Positions 10,526 to 18,350 of a stretch of DNA of 64,000 nt are shown in pieces. A model generated the notes under the pieces. The model searched no databases and had not been told where the DNA came from. It was given only the letters and a program-made list of their open reading frames with translations. Location of the stretch: the NCBI RefSeq assembly GCF_000192435.1, contig NZ_AEUD01000005.1, positions 62,001 to 126,000 of the forward strand. The letters run 5' to 3'. Source of the DNA: Gordonia neofelifaecis NRRL B-59395. Its GTDB lineage: Bacteria > Actinomycetota > Actinomycetes > Mycobacteriales > Mycobacteriaceae. The position numbers were made by a program, and so were the translations under genes. Positions within the stretch are counted from its first letter, which is position 1. Each line of letters begins with the position of its first letter.

Positions 10526-12295
10526 ATGTATCACAGCAGCGGCAATTACGAGGCATTCGCTCGTCCCCGCAAACCGGAGGGGGTAGACGACAAGACGGCC
10601 TGGTTCGTCGGCGCGGGCCTGGCGTCACTCGCCGGCGCGGCGTTCCTGATCCGCGACGGGCAGATGTCGGGCGAGAAGATCACGATTCTCGAGCGGCTCG
10701 ACCTCCCCGGCGGCGCACTCGACGGAATCGCGGTTCCGAAGAAGGGCTTCGTGATCCGCGGTGGGCGGGAGATGGAGAACCACTTCGAGTGTCTCTGGGA
10801 TCTGTTCCGGTCCATTCCATCGATGGAGATCGACGGGGCCAGCGTCCTGGACGAGTTCTATTGGCTGAACAAGGACGACCCCAACTTCTCTCTGCAACGG
10901 GCCACCGTCGAACAGGGCAAGGACGCGCAGACCAACGGGGAGTTCGGCCTGAGCGACAAGGCGCAGAAGGAACTGGTGAAGATCTTCCTCGCCACCCGCG
11001 AGGAGATGGAGAACAAGCGGATCGACGAGGTCTTCGGCTCCGAGTTCCTAGCCAGCAACTTCTGGCTGTACTGGCGCACCATGTTCGCGTTCGAGGAGTG
11101 GCACAGCGCCCTTGAGATGAAGCTCTACCTGCATCGCTTCGTCCACCACATCGGCGGTCTGCCGGACTTCTCGGCGCTCAAATTCACCAAGTACAACCAG
11201 TACGAGTCGCTGGTCATGCCGCTGTACAAGTGGCTCCTCGACCGCGGAGTCGAGTTCCGGTTCTCCACGGAAGTCACCGACGTCGGCTTCGAGATCGACG
11301 GCGACCGCAAGCAGGCCACGCGCATCGACTGGATCGCCGACGGTGAGGCGGGCGGCGTCGATCTCGGCGCAGACGATCTGGTGTTCATGACGATCGGATC
11401 GTTGACCGAGAACTCCGACGACGGCAGTCACCACGAGCCCGCTCGGCTCGACCGCGGGCCCGCGCCCGCCTGGGAGCTGTGGCGGCGCATCGCCGCCAAG
11501 GATCCGTCGTTCGGACGTCCCGATGTCTTCGCCGGCGACATCGATGCGACCAAGTGGGAGTCCGCGACGGTCACCACTCTCGACGAGCGCATCCCGAAGT
11601 ACATCCAGAGGATCTGCAAGCGCGATCCGTTCAGCGGCAAGGTCGTCACGGGCGGAATCGTGTCGGTGCGCGATTCGAGCTGGCTGCTGAGCTGGACGGT
11701 GAACCGCCAGCCGCACTTCAAGAACCAGCCGAAGGACCAGATCGTCGCGTGGGTCTACTCGCTGTTCGTCGACGTGCCCGGTGACTACGTCAAGAAGCCG
11801 ATGAATGAGTGCACGGGAGAGGAGATCACCCGGGAGTGGCTGTACCACATGGGAGTTCCCGTCGAGGAGATCGACGAGCTGGCGGCGACCGGCGCCAAGA
11901 CGGTGCCGGTGATGATGCCGTACGTGACGTCCTTCTTCATGCCGCGGCAGGCGGGGGACCGACCCGACGTGGTGCCGGAAGGCGCGGTGAACTTCGCCTT
12001 CATCGGCCAGTTCGCCGAGAGCTCTACGCGCGACTGCATCTTCACCACCGAGTACTCGGTCCGCACACCGATGGAGGCGGTGTACACGCTCCTCGGAGTC
12101 GAGCGCGGGGTCCCGGAGGTGTTCGGCTCGACGTACGACGTCCGCGCGCTGCTGAACGCGACGGCTCGGCTCCGCGACGGCGCCGAGGTGCAACTCCCGG
12201 GACCGCACTTCCTGCGGGAGAAGGTGTACGAGAAGTTCACCGACAACGAGGTGGGCAAACTGCTCGTCGACTACAAGCTGATCGAGCGTCCCTAG
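10526..12295 (+). CDS. ohyA: oleate hydratase (67-kDa myosin-cross-reactive antigen family)
   Basis: A 589-residue FAD protein of the oleate hydratase family, which adds water across the cis-9 double bond of oleic acid to give 10-hydroxystearate. The N-terminal FAD-binding loop reads FVGAGLASLAGAAFL, followed by ERLDLPGGALDG and RGGREMENHFECLWDL. Later family blocks are SLVMPLYKWLLDRGVEF, GQFAESSTRDCIFTTEYSVR and a C-terminal helix bundle. The length is within the family range. AGAGGAA precedes ATG 10526 by a few bases. It lies among lipid genes (cmrA, FadH-like), so a role in fatty-acid handling or detoxification is reasonable. Confidence 0.93.
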   Translation: MYHSSGNYEAFARPRKPEGVDDKTAWFVGAGLASLAGAAFLIRDGQMSGEKITILERLDLPGGALDGIAVPKKGFVIRGGREMENHFECLWDLFRSIPSMEIDGASVLDEFYWLNKDDPNFSLQRATVEQGKDAQTNGEFGLSDKAQKELVKIFLATREEMENKRIDEVFGSEFLASNFWLYWRTMFAFEEWHSALEMKLYLHRFVHHIGGLPDFSALKFTKYNQYESLVMPLYKWLLDRGVEFRFSTEVTDVGFEIDGDRKQATRIDWIADGEAGGVDLGADDLVFMTIGSLTENSDDGSHHEPARLDRGPAPAWELWRRIAAKDPSFGRPDVFAGDIDATKWESATVTTLDERIPKYIQRICKRDPFSGKVVTGGIVSVRDSSWLLSWTVNRQPHFKNQPKDQIVAWVYSLFVDVPGDYVKKPMNECTGEEITREWLYHMGVPVEEIDELAATGAKTVPVMMPYVTSFFMPRQAGDRPDVVPEGAVNFAFIGQFAESSTRDCIFTTEYSVRTPMEAVYTLLGVERGVPEVFGSTYDVRALLNATARLRDGAEVQLPGPHFLREKVYEKFTDNEVGKLLVDYKLIERP

Positions 12296-12301
12296 TGGTC
12301 G

Positions 12302-12364
12302 GTAACGGATAAGACTGTGGTTCGGTGCCAGTATCTGGCACCGAACCACAGTCTTATCCGTTAC
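12302..12364. terminator. 30-bp perfect hairpin between ohyA and the FadH-like gene
   Basis: A perfect 30-bp inverted repeat with a 3-base TAT loop fills almost the whole gap between the convergent genes ending at 12295 and 12374. Its inner arm reads AAGACTGTGGTTCGGTG, closely matching a second hairpin at 33221-33265 with compensating changes in the stem, so it belongs to a repeated element family. It probably acts as a bidirectional terminator. Confidence 0.75.
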
Positions 12365-12373
12365 GACGTCAGG

Positions 12374-14434
12374 TCACGGCAGGCCGGCGGCCACCTCGGT
12401 GCCCTGGCGGATGGCGCGCTTGGCGTCGAGTTCGGAGGCCAGATCGGCGCCGCCGATGACGTGCGTGATCACCCCGGCCTCGGTGAGCGGGTCGACGAGG
12501 TCGCGGACCGACTCCTGTCCGGCGCAGACGACCACGTTGTCGACTTCGAGGACTCGTGAGCCGGTCACGTTGCCCTCCTTGTCCCGGATCGTGATGTGCA
12601 GGCCGGCGTCGTCGATCTTGTCGTAGGTGGCGCCGGAGATCTGCTCGACGCCCTTCATCTTGACGGTGGCGCGGTGCACCCAGCCGGACGTCTTGCCGAG
12701 CGTCTTGCCCTGGCCGCCGGGCTTGCGCTGCACCATGTAGACCTGGCGGGTGGCCGGCAGCGGGCGCGGCTTGGTGAGGAAGCCCGGGGTGTCGAGATCT
12801 TCGGTGACGCCCCACTCCTGTTCCCACTCCTTCAGATTCAGGGTGGGCGACTCGTCGACCGTCAGGAACTCGGTGACGTCGAAGCCGATGCCGCCTGCGC
12901 CGATCACCGCGACGCGCTTACCGACCTCGCGGTGGCCGAGGACGGCGTCCGCGTACGACATCACCATCGGATGGTCGATGCCGTCGATCGCGGGTACGCG
13001 GGGGACGACTCCGGTCGCCACGACCACCTGGTCGTACCCGCCGTCGATGAGCTCCTGCGCGGTCACGCGGGTCTCGAGGCGCACGTTCACATCGTTGATC
13101 TCGAGCTGCCTGCTGAAGTAGCGGATGGTCTCGTTGAACTCCTCCTTGCCGGGAATCCGGGCGGCGATGGAGAACTGCCCGCCGATCGACGAACCGCCCT
13201 CGAAGAGGTCGACTCGGTGTCCGCGCTGGGCGGCCGAGACCGCGGCGGAGAGTCCGGCGGGTCCGGCGCCCACGACGGCGACGCGCTTGGCGGTCCGGGT
13301 GGCGCCCAGCGTCAGGACCGTCTCGCGACCGGCGCGCGGATTGAGCAGACACGAGACCTTCTTGCCGACGAACGCGTGATCCAGGCACGCCTGGTTGCAG
13401 CCGATGCACGTGTTGATCTCGTCGGAGCGGCCGCCGCGGGCCTTGTTCACGAAGTCCGGGTCGGCGAGCAGCGGACGCGCCATCGACACGGCGTCGACCT
13501 TGCCGCGGTCGAGGATCTCCTCGGCGAACTCGGGGGTGTTGATGCGGTTGGACGCGATCAGCGGGATGTCGACGACCTCGCGCAGGCGCTCGGTGAACTT
13601 GACGAAGGCGCCGCGCGGGACCGAGGTGACGATGGTCGGGACCTGCGCCTCGTGCCATCCGATGTCGGTGTTGATGGCGTCGACGCCGAGCTCTTCGGCC
13701 TTCTGCGCGAGGAGGGCGATCTCGTCGAAGGTCTGGCCGTTCTTGACGAAGTCGGCGACGCTCTGACGCAGGATGATCGGGAAGTCGCGCGGAACCTTCT
13801 TGCGGATGTCCTTGATGATCTCGACCAGGAAGCGCTGGCGGTTCTCGGTGCTGCCGCCCCACTTGTCGGTGCGGTCGTTGGTGTGCGGGCACAGGAACTG
13901 GTTGATCAGGTAGCCTTCGCCGCCCATGATCTCGATGGCGTCGTAGCCGGCCTGGCGGGCCAGTTTCGCGGCCGAGCCGAACGAGCGGATGACGTGCCAG
14001 ATGATCTGCTCGGTCATCTTGAGGTGCTTGAACGGGTGGATCGGGCTGGGTTCGCTGCCCGCGGCGACCTTCAGCGGGGTGTAGCCGTAGCGGCCGGCGT
14101 GGATGATCTGCAGCGCGATCCTACCGCCCTCGGCGTGGACGGCCTTGGTGAACTCGCGGTGGCGCAGCACGTCGGCGTGGTTGGTCATCTTGCCCGCGAA
14201 GGGAAGCAGCTGACCGGTGCGCGACGGCGCGAATCCGCCAGTGATGATCAGGCCGACGCCGCCGCGGGCCCGCTCCGCGTAGTACGCGGCGAGCTTCGGG
14301 GTGTCCCACAGGCGATCTTCCAGGCCGGTGTGCATCGATCCCATGACCACGCGGTTCTCGAGCGTGATGCCGCCGATCGTCAGCGGTTCGAACAGCTTGG
14401 GATAGTGGGCGTTGGGCGCCGTCTGGGCTGTCAT
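12374..14434 (-). CDS. FadH-like 2,4-dienoyl-CoA reductase / old yellow enzyme family oxidoreductase
   Basis: A 686-residue iron-sulfur flavoenzyme of the 2,4-dienoyl-CoA reductase (FadH) family. The N-terminal FMN TIM barrel carries LFEPLTIGGITLENRVVMGSM and the active-site region HAGRYG. The [4Fe-4S] cysteines are Cys343, Cys346, Cys350 and Cys362 (C-x2-C-x3-C-x11-C), exactly the FadH spacing. A C-terminal FAD/NADPH domain follows with VAVVGAGPAGLSAA and VAVIGAGGIGFDV. FadH reduces dienoyl-CoA intermediates made during unsaturated fatty acid oxidation. Related enzymes act on other enones, so the true substrate is uncertain. A PadR regulator lies just upstream on the same strand. Confidence 0.88.
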   Translation of the reverse strand: MTAQTAPNAHYPKLFEPLTIGGITLENRVVMGSMHTGLEDRLWDTPKLAAYYAERARGGVGLIITGGFAPSRTGQLLPFAGKMTNHADVLRHREFTKAVHAEGGRIALQIIHAGRYGYTPLKVAAGSEPSPIHPFKHLKMTEQIIWHVIRSFGSAAKLARQAGYDAIEIMGGEGYLINQFLCPHTNDRTDKWGGSTENRQRFLVEIIKDIRKKVPRDFPIILRQSVADFVKNGQTFDEIALLAQKAEELGVDAINTDIGWHEAQVPTIVTSVPRGAFVKFTERLREVVDIPLIASNRINTPEFAEEILDRGKVDAVSMARPLLADPDFVNKARGGRSDEINTCIGCNQACLDHAFVGKKVSCLLNPRAGRETVLTLGATRTAKRVAVVGAGPAGLSAAVSAAQRGHRVDLFEGGSSIGGQFSIAARIPGKEEFNETIRYFSRQLEINDVNVRLETRVTAQELIDGGYDQVVVATGVVPRVPAIDGIDHPMVMSYADAVLGHREVGKRVAVIGAGGIGFDVTEFLTVDESPTLNLKEWEQEWGVTEDLDTPGFLTKPRPLPATRQVYMVQRKPGGQGKTLGKTSGWVHRATVKMKGVEQISGATYDKIDDAGLHITIRDKEGNVTGSRVLEVDNVVVCAGQESVRDLVDPLTEAGVITHVIGGADLASELDAKRAIRQGTEVAAGLP

Positions 14435-14483
14435 GGCGCAACCTCTCTTCTTGTGGATACCGGATCGGTGGGGATGGTCGGGG

Positions 14484-15059
14484 TCAGGGAGTGGCCGCGG
14501 ACGTGGACTCCGCGGACCGGTCGAGTTCGCGCTGGAATCGATCGAGTACCTCGTCGCACCATTCGACGGTGTGCTCGCTCATTCGGACGCCACCGCGCAG
14601 GACGAGGTACTGGCCGAGTTTGCGGCCGGTGAGAGCGTCGGGATCGGGGTAGTACTGCTCGACCCATCCGCGGTAGACCGCGAGCATCGCCGCCGCTTCA
14701 TCCCGATGCGCCCGCAGTTCGGCTATCACGGTGGGCAGGTCGCCGAGGTCGGCTGCGCGCAGCTTGACGCCGAGGTCGCTGCGCAGCGGTGCGAGCGGCG
14801 TCGGGCTGTTGACCCAGTCGGCGAGCATGTCCCGGCCGGCGTCGGACAGGGTGTAGACCTTCTTGTCCGGTCGGCCGTCCTGGGCGATCGATTCGAAGCT
14901 CACCAGGCCGTCGGAGTGCAACTTCTTGAGGGTTCGGTAGATCTGCTGATGCGTCGCGGACCAGAAGTAACCGATCGACCGGGAGAACTGCTGTCCGATC
15001 TCGTAGCCCGTGCCGGGTCGCTCGGAGAGCGAGACCAGAATCGCATGCTCGAGTGCCAT
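14484..15059 (-). CDS. PadR family transcriptional regulator
   Basis: A 191-residue PadR regulator. The winged helix occupies about residues 1-90 (MALEHAILVSLSERPGTGYEIGQQF, QQIYRTLKKLHSDGLVSFE, YTLSDAGRDML), followed by a helical dimerisation domain. PadR proteins repress genes and respond to small, often phenolic or lipid-like ligands. ATG 15059 gives the canonical family start; an in-frame upstream start at 15095 would add 12 unlikely residues. It lies 49 bases upstream of the FadH-like gene on the same strand and is divergent from the SMP-30-like gene, with two palindromes between. Both neighbours are plausible targets. Confidence 0.88.
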   Translation of the reverse strand: MALEHAILVSLSERPGTGYEIGQQFSRSIGYFWSATHQQIYRTLKKLHSDGLVSFESIAQDGRPDKKVYTLSDAGRDMLADWVNSPTPLAPLRSDLGVKLRAADLGDLPTVIAELRAHRDEAAAMLAVYRGWVEQYYPDPDALTGRKLGQYLVLRGGVRMSEHTVEWCDEVLDRFQRELDRSAESTSAATP

Positions 15060-15071
15060 GAGTGCACAGTA

Positions 15072-15086
15072 GCAGTGCAACACTGC
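15072..15086. promoter_or_regulatory. inverted repeat near the PadR start
   Basis: GCAGTG-CAA-CACTGC forms a perfect 6-bp inverted repeat with a 3-base spacer immediately upstream of the PadR start codon. It may be a second operator for the same regulator or overlap its promoter. Confidence 0.45.
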
Positions 15087-15124
15087 GCTATGCAACAGCG
15101 TTCATATGAACTTGGGTGCATAGC
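15087..15124. promoter_or_regulatory. 38-bp composite palindrome, likely PadR operator
   Basis: The core GTTCATATGAAC (15100-15111) is a perfect 12-bp palindrome. It is flanked symmetrically, after 5 bases on each side, by GCTATGCA (15087-15094) and its complement TGCATAGC (15117-15124). The whole element is centred in the gap between the divergent PadR and SMP-30-like genes, as expected of a dimer operator controlling both. Confidence 0.65.
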
Positions 15125-15168
15125 ATGGTTGCCGCCCGGACGTGTCCGTTTCCTGCTATGAAGAGGCC

Positions 15169-16089
15169 GTGACATCGTTTCGCCGAATCGCCCTGCCGGG
15201 AACCGCGCCCGAGGATGTGATCTGTCTGCCCGACGGCCGCGTCGTGACCGGAATCGACGACGGCCGGCTCCTCGCGATCGAGCCGTCGACCGGGGACGTC
15301 GGAGTCCTCGCCGACACGGCGGGCAGGCTGCTCGGCCTGGACCTCGACGCCGACGGGTCGATCTACCTCTGCGACCACGACCGTGGCCTGCTGAAGCTGG
15401 ACGCGGGCCGCTCGCGGGTGCATGTCCTCGCCGACACGGTGGACGGGCGGCCGCTCCGTTTCGCGAGCAACGTCGCCCACGCGCCGGACGGCACGTTGTA
15501 CTTCTCGTCCTCGTCGCAGAACTTCACCATCGACCGCTGGCGGTCGGACCTGATCGAGCATTCGGGCACCGGCAGGCTGATGCGGCGCAGGCCCGGCGGG
15601 GAGGTGGAGATGCTGCGCGACGGCCTGCAGTTCGCCAACGGCGTCGTGCTCGGCCCGGACGCGGACTACGTGTTGGTCGCCGAGACCGGCGGTTCCCGGA
15701 TCTCCAGGTACTGGCTGACCGGCGACGCGGCCGGCACGTCCGACGTCTTCGTCGACGACCTCGGCGGATATCCCGACAACATGTCGATCGGCAGCGACGG
15801 GCTGCTGTGGGTGGCGCTCGCCTCACCGCGGAACGCGGTGCTGGAGGGCATCTTCCGGCTCCCGCTGCGGGCGCGGAAGATTCTCGCCCGCGCACCGCAA
15901 CGGGTGGGTCCGGCGCCCGAGGAAGTGGTGTGGGTCCAGGCCTTCGACTTCGACGGCGCGCTCGTCCACGACATCCGGATCGACGACGTCGACTTCGGCT
16001 TCGTGACCGGCGTCGCCGAGCGGGACCGCGTGCTCTATCTCGGCACCATCATCGGCAACGCGCTCGGCGTGCTCGACCTCCGCGGCTGA
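15169..16089 (+). CDS. SMP-30/gluconolactonase/strictosidine-synthase-like beta-propeller protein
   Basis: A protein of about 306 residues with the repeated beta-propeller strands of the SMP-30/strictosidine synthase superfamily (APEDVICLPDGRVVTGIDDGRL, RFASNVAHAPDGTLYFSSSS, FANGVVLGPDADYVLVAETGG, YPDNMSIGSDGLLWVALASP). Members hydrolyse lactones or related esters using a bound divalent metal; the substrate here is unknown. GTG 15169 lies very close to AAGAGG, and an upstream GTG at 15142 adding 9 residues is an alternative. It is divergent from PadR, ends just before the convergent ABC transporter gene, and is probably PadR-controlled (inference). Confidence 0.82.
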   Translation: MTSFRRIALPGTAPEDVICLPDGRVVTGIDDGRLLAIEPSTGDVGVLADTAGRLLGLDLDADGSIYLCDHDRGLLKLDAGRSRVHVLADTVDGRPLRFASNVAHAPDGTLYFSSSSQNFTIDRWRSDLIEHSGTGRLMRRRPGGEVEMLRDGLQFANGVVLGPDADYVLVAETGGSRISRYWLTGDAAGTSDVFVDDLGGYPDNMSIGSDGLLWVALASPRNAVLEGIFRLPLRARKILARAPQRVGPAPEEVVWVQAFDFDGALVHDIRIDDVDFGFVTGVAERDRVLYLGTIIGNALGVLDLRG

Positions 16090-16095
16090 CTCCGG

Positions 16096-17781
16096 TCAGC
16101 CCGCGACACTGAGCACGGGCCGGCGGATCCGTCCGTCGTCCAGGCACAGCACCTCGTCGGCGATGGCGGTCAGCCGTGCGTCGTGAGTGATGAGCAGGGT
16201 GGTTCGTCCGAGTGCCAGGGCACGCAGCGGCCCGACGACACCGGCCACCGACTCGTCGTCCAGGGCGGCGGTCGGCTCGTCCAGGACGAGCACCGGTGTG
16301 TTCCGGAGCATCGCGCGGGCGATCGCGATGCGCTGCCGCTGCCCGCCGGAGAGTTCGAGTCCGTCGCCCGCGAGCACCGTGTCGTAGCCGTCGGGCAGCG
16401 ACTCCACGAACCGATGCGCGTCGGCGTCGACGGCGGCGGCGATGATCTCCTCGCGGGTCGCGGCGGGATGACCGAAGGCGATGTTCTCGGCCACGGTGCC
16501 GGGCCGGATGTGCGGCGTCTGCGGGAGCAGGGTGACCTGCTCTCGCACCGAGGCGCCGGTGACGGCGGCGAGGTCGTGGCCGTCGATGCTCACGACGCCG
16601 GAGTCCGGGTCGTCGAGTGCGCAGATCAGCGCGGCGAGGGTGGACTTCCCGGCGCCGCTCGGACCGGTCAGCGCGGTGATCGCTCCCGGGCGCAGATCCA
16701 GGTCGGCTCCACGGAGGACGGCGCGGTCGTCGTAGGCGAACGAGACGTCGTCTAGCCGGACAGGGACCGGAGTCCGCACCGGGCGCGGCAGGGGTCGGGC
16801 GTCAGCCGATTCGATGCGATGCACCGGTTCGTCGAGGACCTCGGCGATGCGGGCCGCGCTGACACAGGCCTCGGCGACCGACAGCCGGACGTCCGCGATC
16901 TGCTGCAGTTTGGGGTAGAGCATGGCCAGGTAGCCGGTCAGGGCCAGTAACTGGCCGACGGTGAGGGCGCCCTCTCGCACCTGCCAGACGCCGACCAGCG
17001 TCACCGTCAACGACAGACAGACCTGGGCGAATCCCAGAATGCTGCCGAAACCCGCCTCGATGCGGGTCTGCGAGATGCGGGTGTCGGCCCAGCGACGACC
17101 GTGGCGGGCGAGGTCGTCGGCCTCGCTCGGCTCGCGGTTGTAGGCCACCGTGGTCTCGTGGCCGGCCAGGGCGGAGTAGATGGAGTCGGCGATGTCGCTG
17201 TTGGCCGCACGCTCGGCGTGCGTGGTCCGCGTCTGCAGACGACCGAAGTAGGCCGAGACGGCCCACAGGATCGGGCACGCCGCGACGGCGACGCCCGCGA
17301 CGATCGGACTCATCAGGAACGCCGCGACGAGCAGGCCGGCGGCGTTCGCGACGGCTACCGCGAGCGACATCATGCCGGTACCGATCAGGTGCTCGACCGC
17401 TTCGAGGTCGCTGGAGTGCCGGACGACGAGGTCACCGAGGCCGCGGCGCCGATGGGTGATCGGCGCGAGCCGCTGAACGTGTGCGAACAGTTGTGTCCGC
17501 AGCCGCAGGACCACGCGTTCGGAAGCGATCGTCGACAGCAGCATGCCGATGTAGTCGGCGCTCACGCTCACCGCGGTGACAGCGAGCCATAACGCGGCCA
17601 ATCGGGCGAAAGACTGCCAATCTGCCGCATTGAGGGCTCCGTCGACGACGTCGGAGAGGACGAAGACGCCCGCGGCGTCACAGCCGGCGGCCAGCAGAAG
17701 AAAGAAAGCGGCTCCGGTGAGATGAATTCTCTGGCCGGAGACGAAGAATGAGAATCGGCGTATCGCCATTCGAAAGGTCAT
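16096..17781 (-). CDS. ABC transporter, fused permease and ATPase (exporter type)
   Basis: A 561-residue half transporter of the ABCB/MsbA exporter type. About six transmembrane helices lie in residues 20-300. The nucleotide-binding domain has Walker A GPSGAGKS (363-370), the signature LSGGQ (467-471), Walker B VLVLDEP (487-493) and a switch His in LLITHD. There is no N-terminal C39 peptidase domain. Dimers of such proteins export peptides, lipids or drugs. The gene for a 45-residue Arg/Trp-rich peptide lies 96 bases upstream on the same strand with a hairpin between them, so the peptide is the obvious candidate substrate (inference). Start ATG 17781 has AAGAG upstream; ATG 17766 is an alternative. 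Confidence 0.9.
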   Translation of the reverse strand: MTFRMAIRRFSFFVSGQRIHLTGAAFFLLLAAGCDAAGVFVLSDVVDGALNAADWQSFARLAALWLAVTAVSVSADYIGMLLSTIASERVVLRLRTQLFAHVQRLAPITHRRRGLGDLVVRHSSDLEAVEHLIGTGMMSLAVAVANAAGLLVAAFLMSPIVAGVAVAACPILWAVSAYFGRLQTRTTHAERAANSDIADSIYSALAGHETTVAYNREPSEADDLARHGRRWADTRISQTRIEAGFGSILGFAQVCLSLTVTLVGVWQVREGALTVGQLLALTGYLAMLYPKLQQIADVRLSVAEACVSAARIAEVLDEPVHRIESADARPLPRPVRTPVPVRLDDVSFAYDDRAVLRGADLDLRPGAITALTGPSGAGKSTLAALICALDDPDSGVVSIDGHDLAAVTGASVREQVTLLPQTPHIRPGTVAENIAFGHPAATREEIIAAAVDADAHRFVESLPDGYDTVLAGDGLELSGGQRQRIAIARAMLRNTPVLVLDEPTAALDDESVAGVVGPLRALALGRTTLLITHDARLTAIADEVLCLDDGRIRRPVLSVAG

Positions 17782-17818
17782 GGATGCTCTTCGTTGATCG
17801 AATCGGACTCCGATCCCC

Positions 17819-17860
17819 GGATGCGCCGGCCCCGATGGGGGTGAACGGGCCGGCGCATCC
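17819..17860. terminator. intercistronic hairpin between peptide gene and exporter gene
   Basis: A perfect 14-bp GC-rich inverted repeat (GGATGCGCCGGCCC and its complement) encloses a 14-base loop. It lies 17 bases after the stop of the small peptide gene and 37 bases before the exporter start, both on the minus strand. There is no U-tract. It could act as a partial terminator or mRNA-stabilising structure that keeps peptide mRNA above exporter mRNA. Confidence 0.6.
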
Positions 17861-17877
17861 CGATGGATCCTACGAGG

Positions 17878-18015
17878 TCAGCGGACCCAGGCCCAGAACC
17901 AGCGGTGATTGCGGTTGTCCCAGCGGCGCTCGCGGCGGCGACGCGGGGCCGGGTTGATGAAACCGAAGTTCTGGCCGCGGTTCTGATCGGGGCGGTGGTT
18001 GTTGTCGTAAGCCAT
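17878..18015 (-). CDS. small cationic Arg/Trp-rich peptide, candidate exported or RiPP precursor peptide
   Basis: A 45-residue gene with good coding signs. AAGGAG sits 6 bases before ATG 18015, and 40 of 45 codons end in G or C, as in genuine genes of this GC-rich genome. The N-terminal half is polar and Asn/Gln-rich (NNHRPDQNRGQN), followed by FGFINPAP, then RRRRERRW (25-32) and the C-terminus RWFWAWVR (38-45). It has 11 Arg, 4 Trp and only 4 acidic residues, so it is strongly basic. There is no signal peptide, Cys, or Gly-Gly leader motif. It resembles an antimicrobial or signalling peptide with a leader-like front half. An ABC exporter follows on the same strand. I recognise no named family. 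Confidence 0.72.
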   Translation of the reverse strand: MAYDNNHRPDQNRGQNFGFINPAPRRRRERRWDNRNHRWFWAWVR

Positions 18016-18350
18016 GTCGTGCTCCTTATCAGGTCGGGTTCGCAGAATTGTCTGAGGAAAGGACCGGCCCTTTTCCCGAGTTTCTCCGATCGCGTATCTC
18101 GCGTCCGACATGAATGAATCTATGAATCCGATCTGTGGAGCCTCTGGCGCTGAACTGACAGGTCTCTGGCAATTCCGCGAGCGCATCTCTGTCGTGTCTC
18201 CGTGTCGTGTTTCCGGCCCCTCACCCGATCGGCCGGGCCGCCGTGAGGCATTCATTACCTGCGCGTGATCGCGGTGGCCGGTGCCCGCAACACGGTGTTC
18301 GTACGGTCGGAGCCGACTCGGCCGCCGGGCCGGGGGGCGAAGGAGGACGC
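18016..18350. promoter_or_regulatory. divergent intergenic region, peptide gene / narK
   Basis: This 335-base gap must hold the promoters of the peptide-exporter pair (minus) and narK (plus). A direct repeat of about 13 bases, GTCGTGTCTCCGT followed by GTCGTGTTTCCGG, lies at 18191-18216. No convincing GlnR box or clear -10/-35 pair was found by eye, although GlnR-type control of narK would be expected. Confidence 0.4.

Noticed and set aside
12596-14632. A 678-codon plus-strand frame opposite the FadH-like gene.
   Set aside because: It is an antisense frame kept open by GC-rich codon bias. The opposite strand encodes a full enzyme with all its motifs.
16096-17781. The ABC transporter considered as a bacteriocin exporter with a C39 leader peptidase.
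   Set aside because: There is no N-terminal peptidase domain; the first helix begins near residue 20. The peptide also lacks a double-glycine site.
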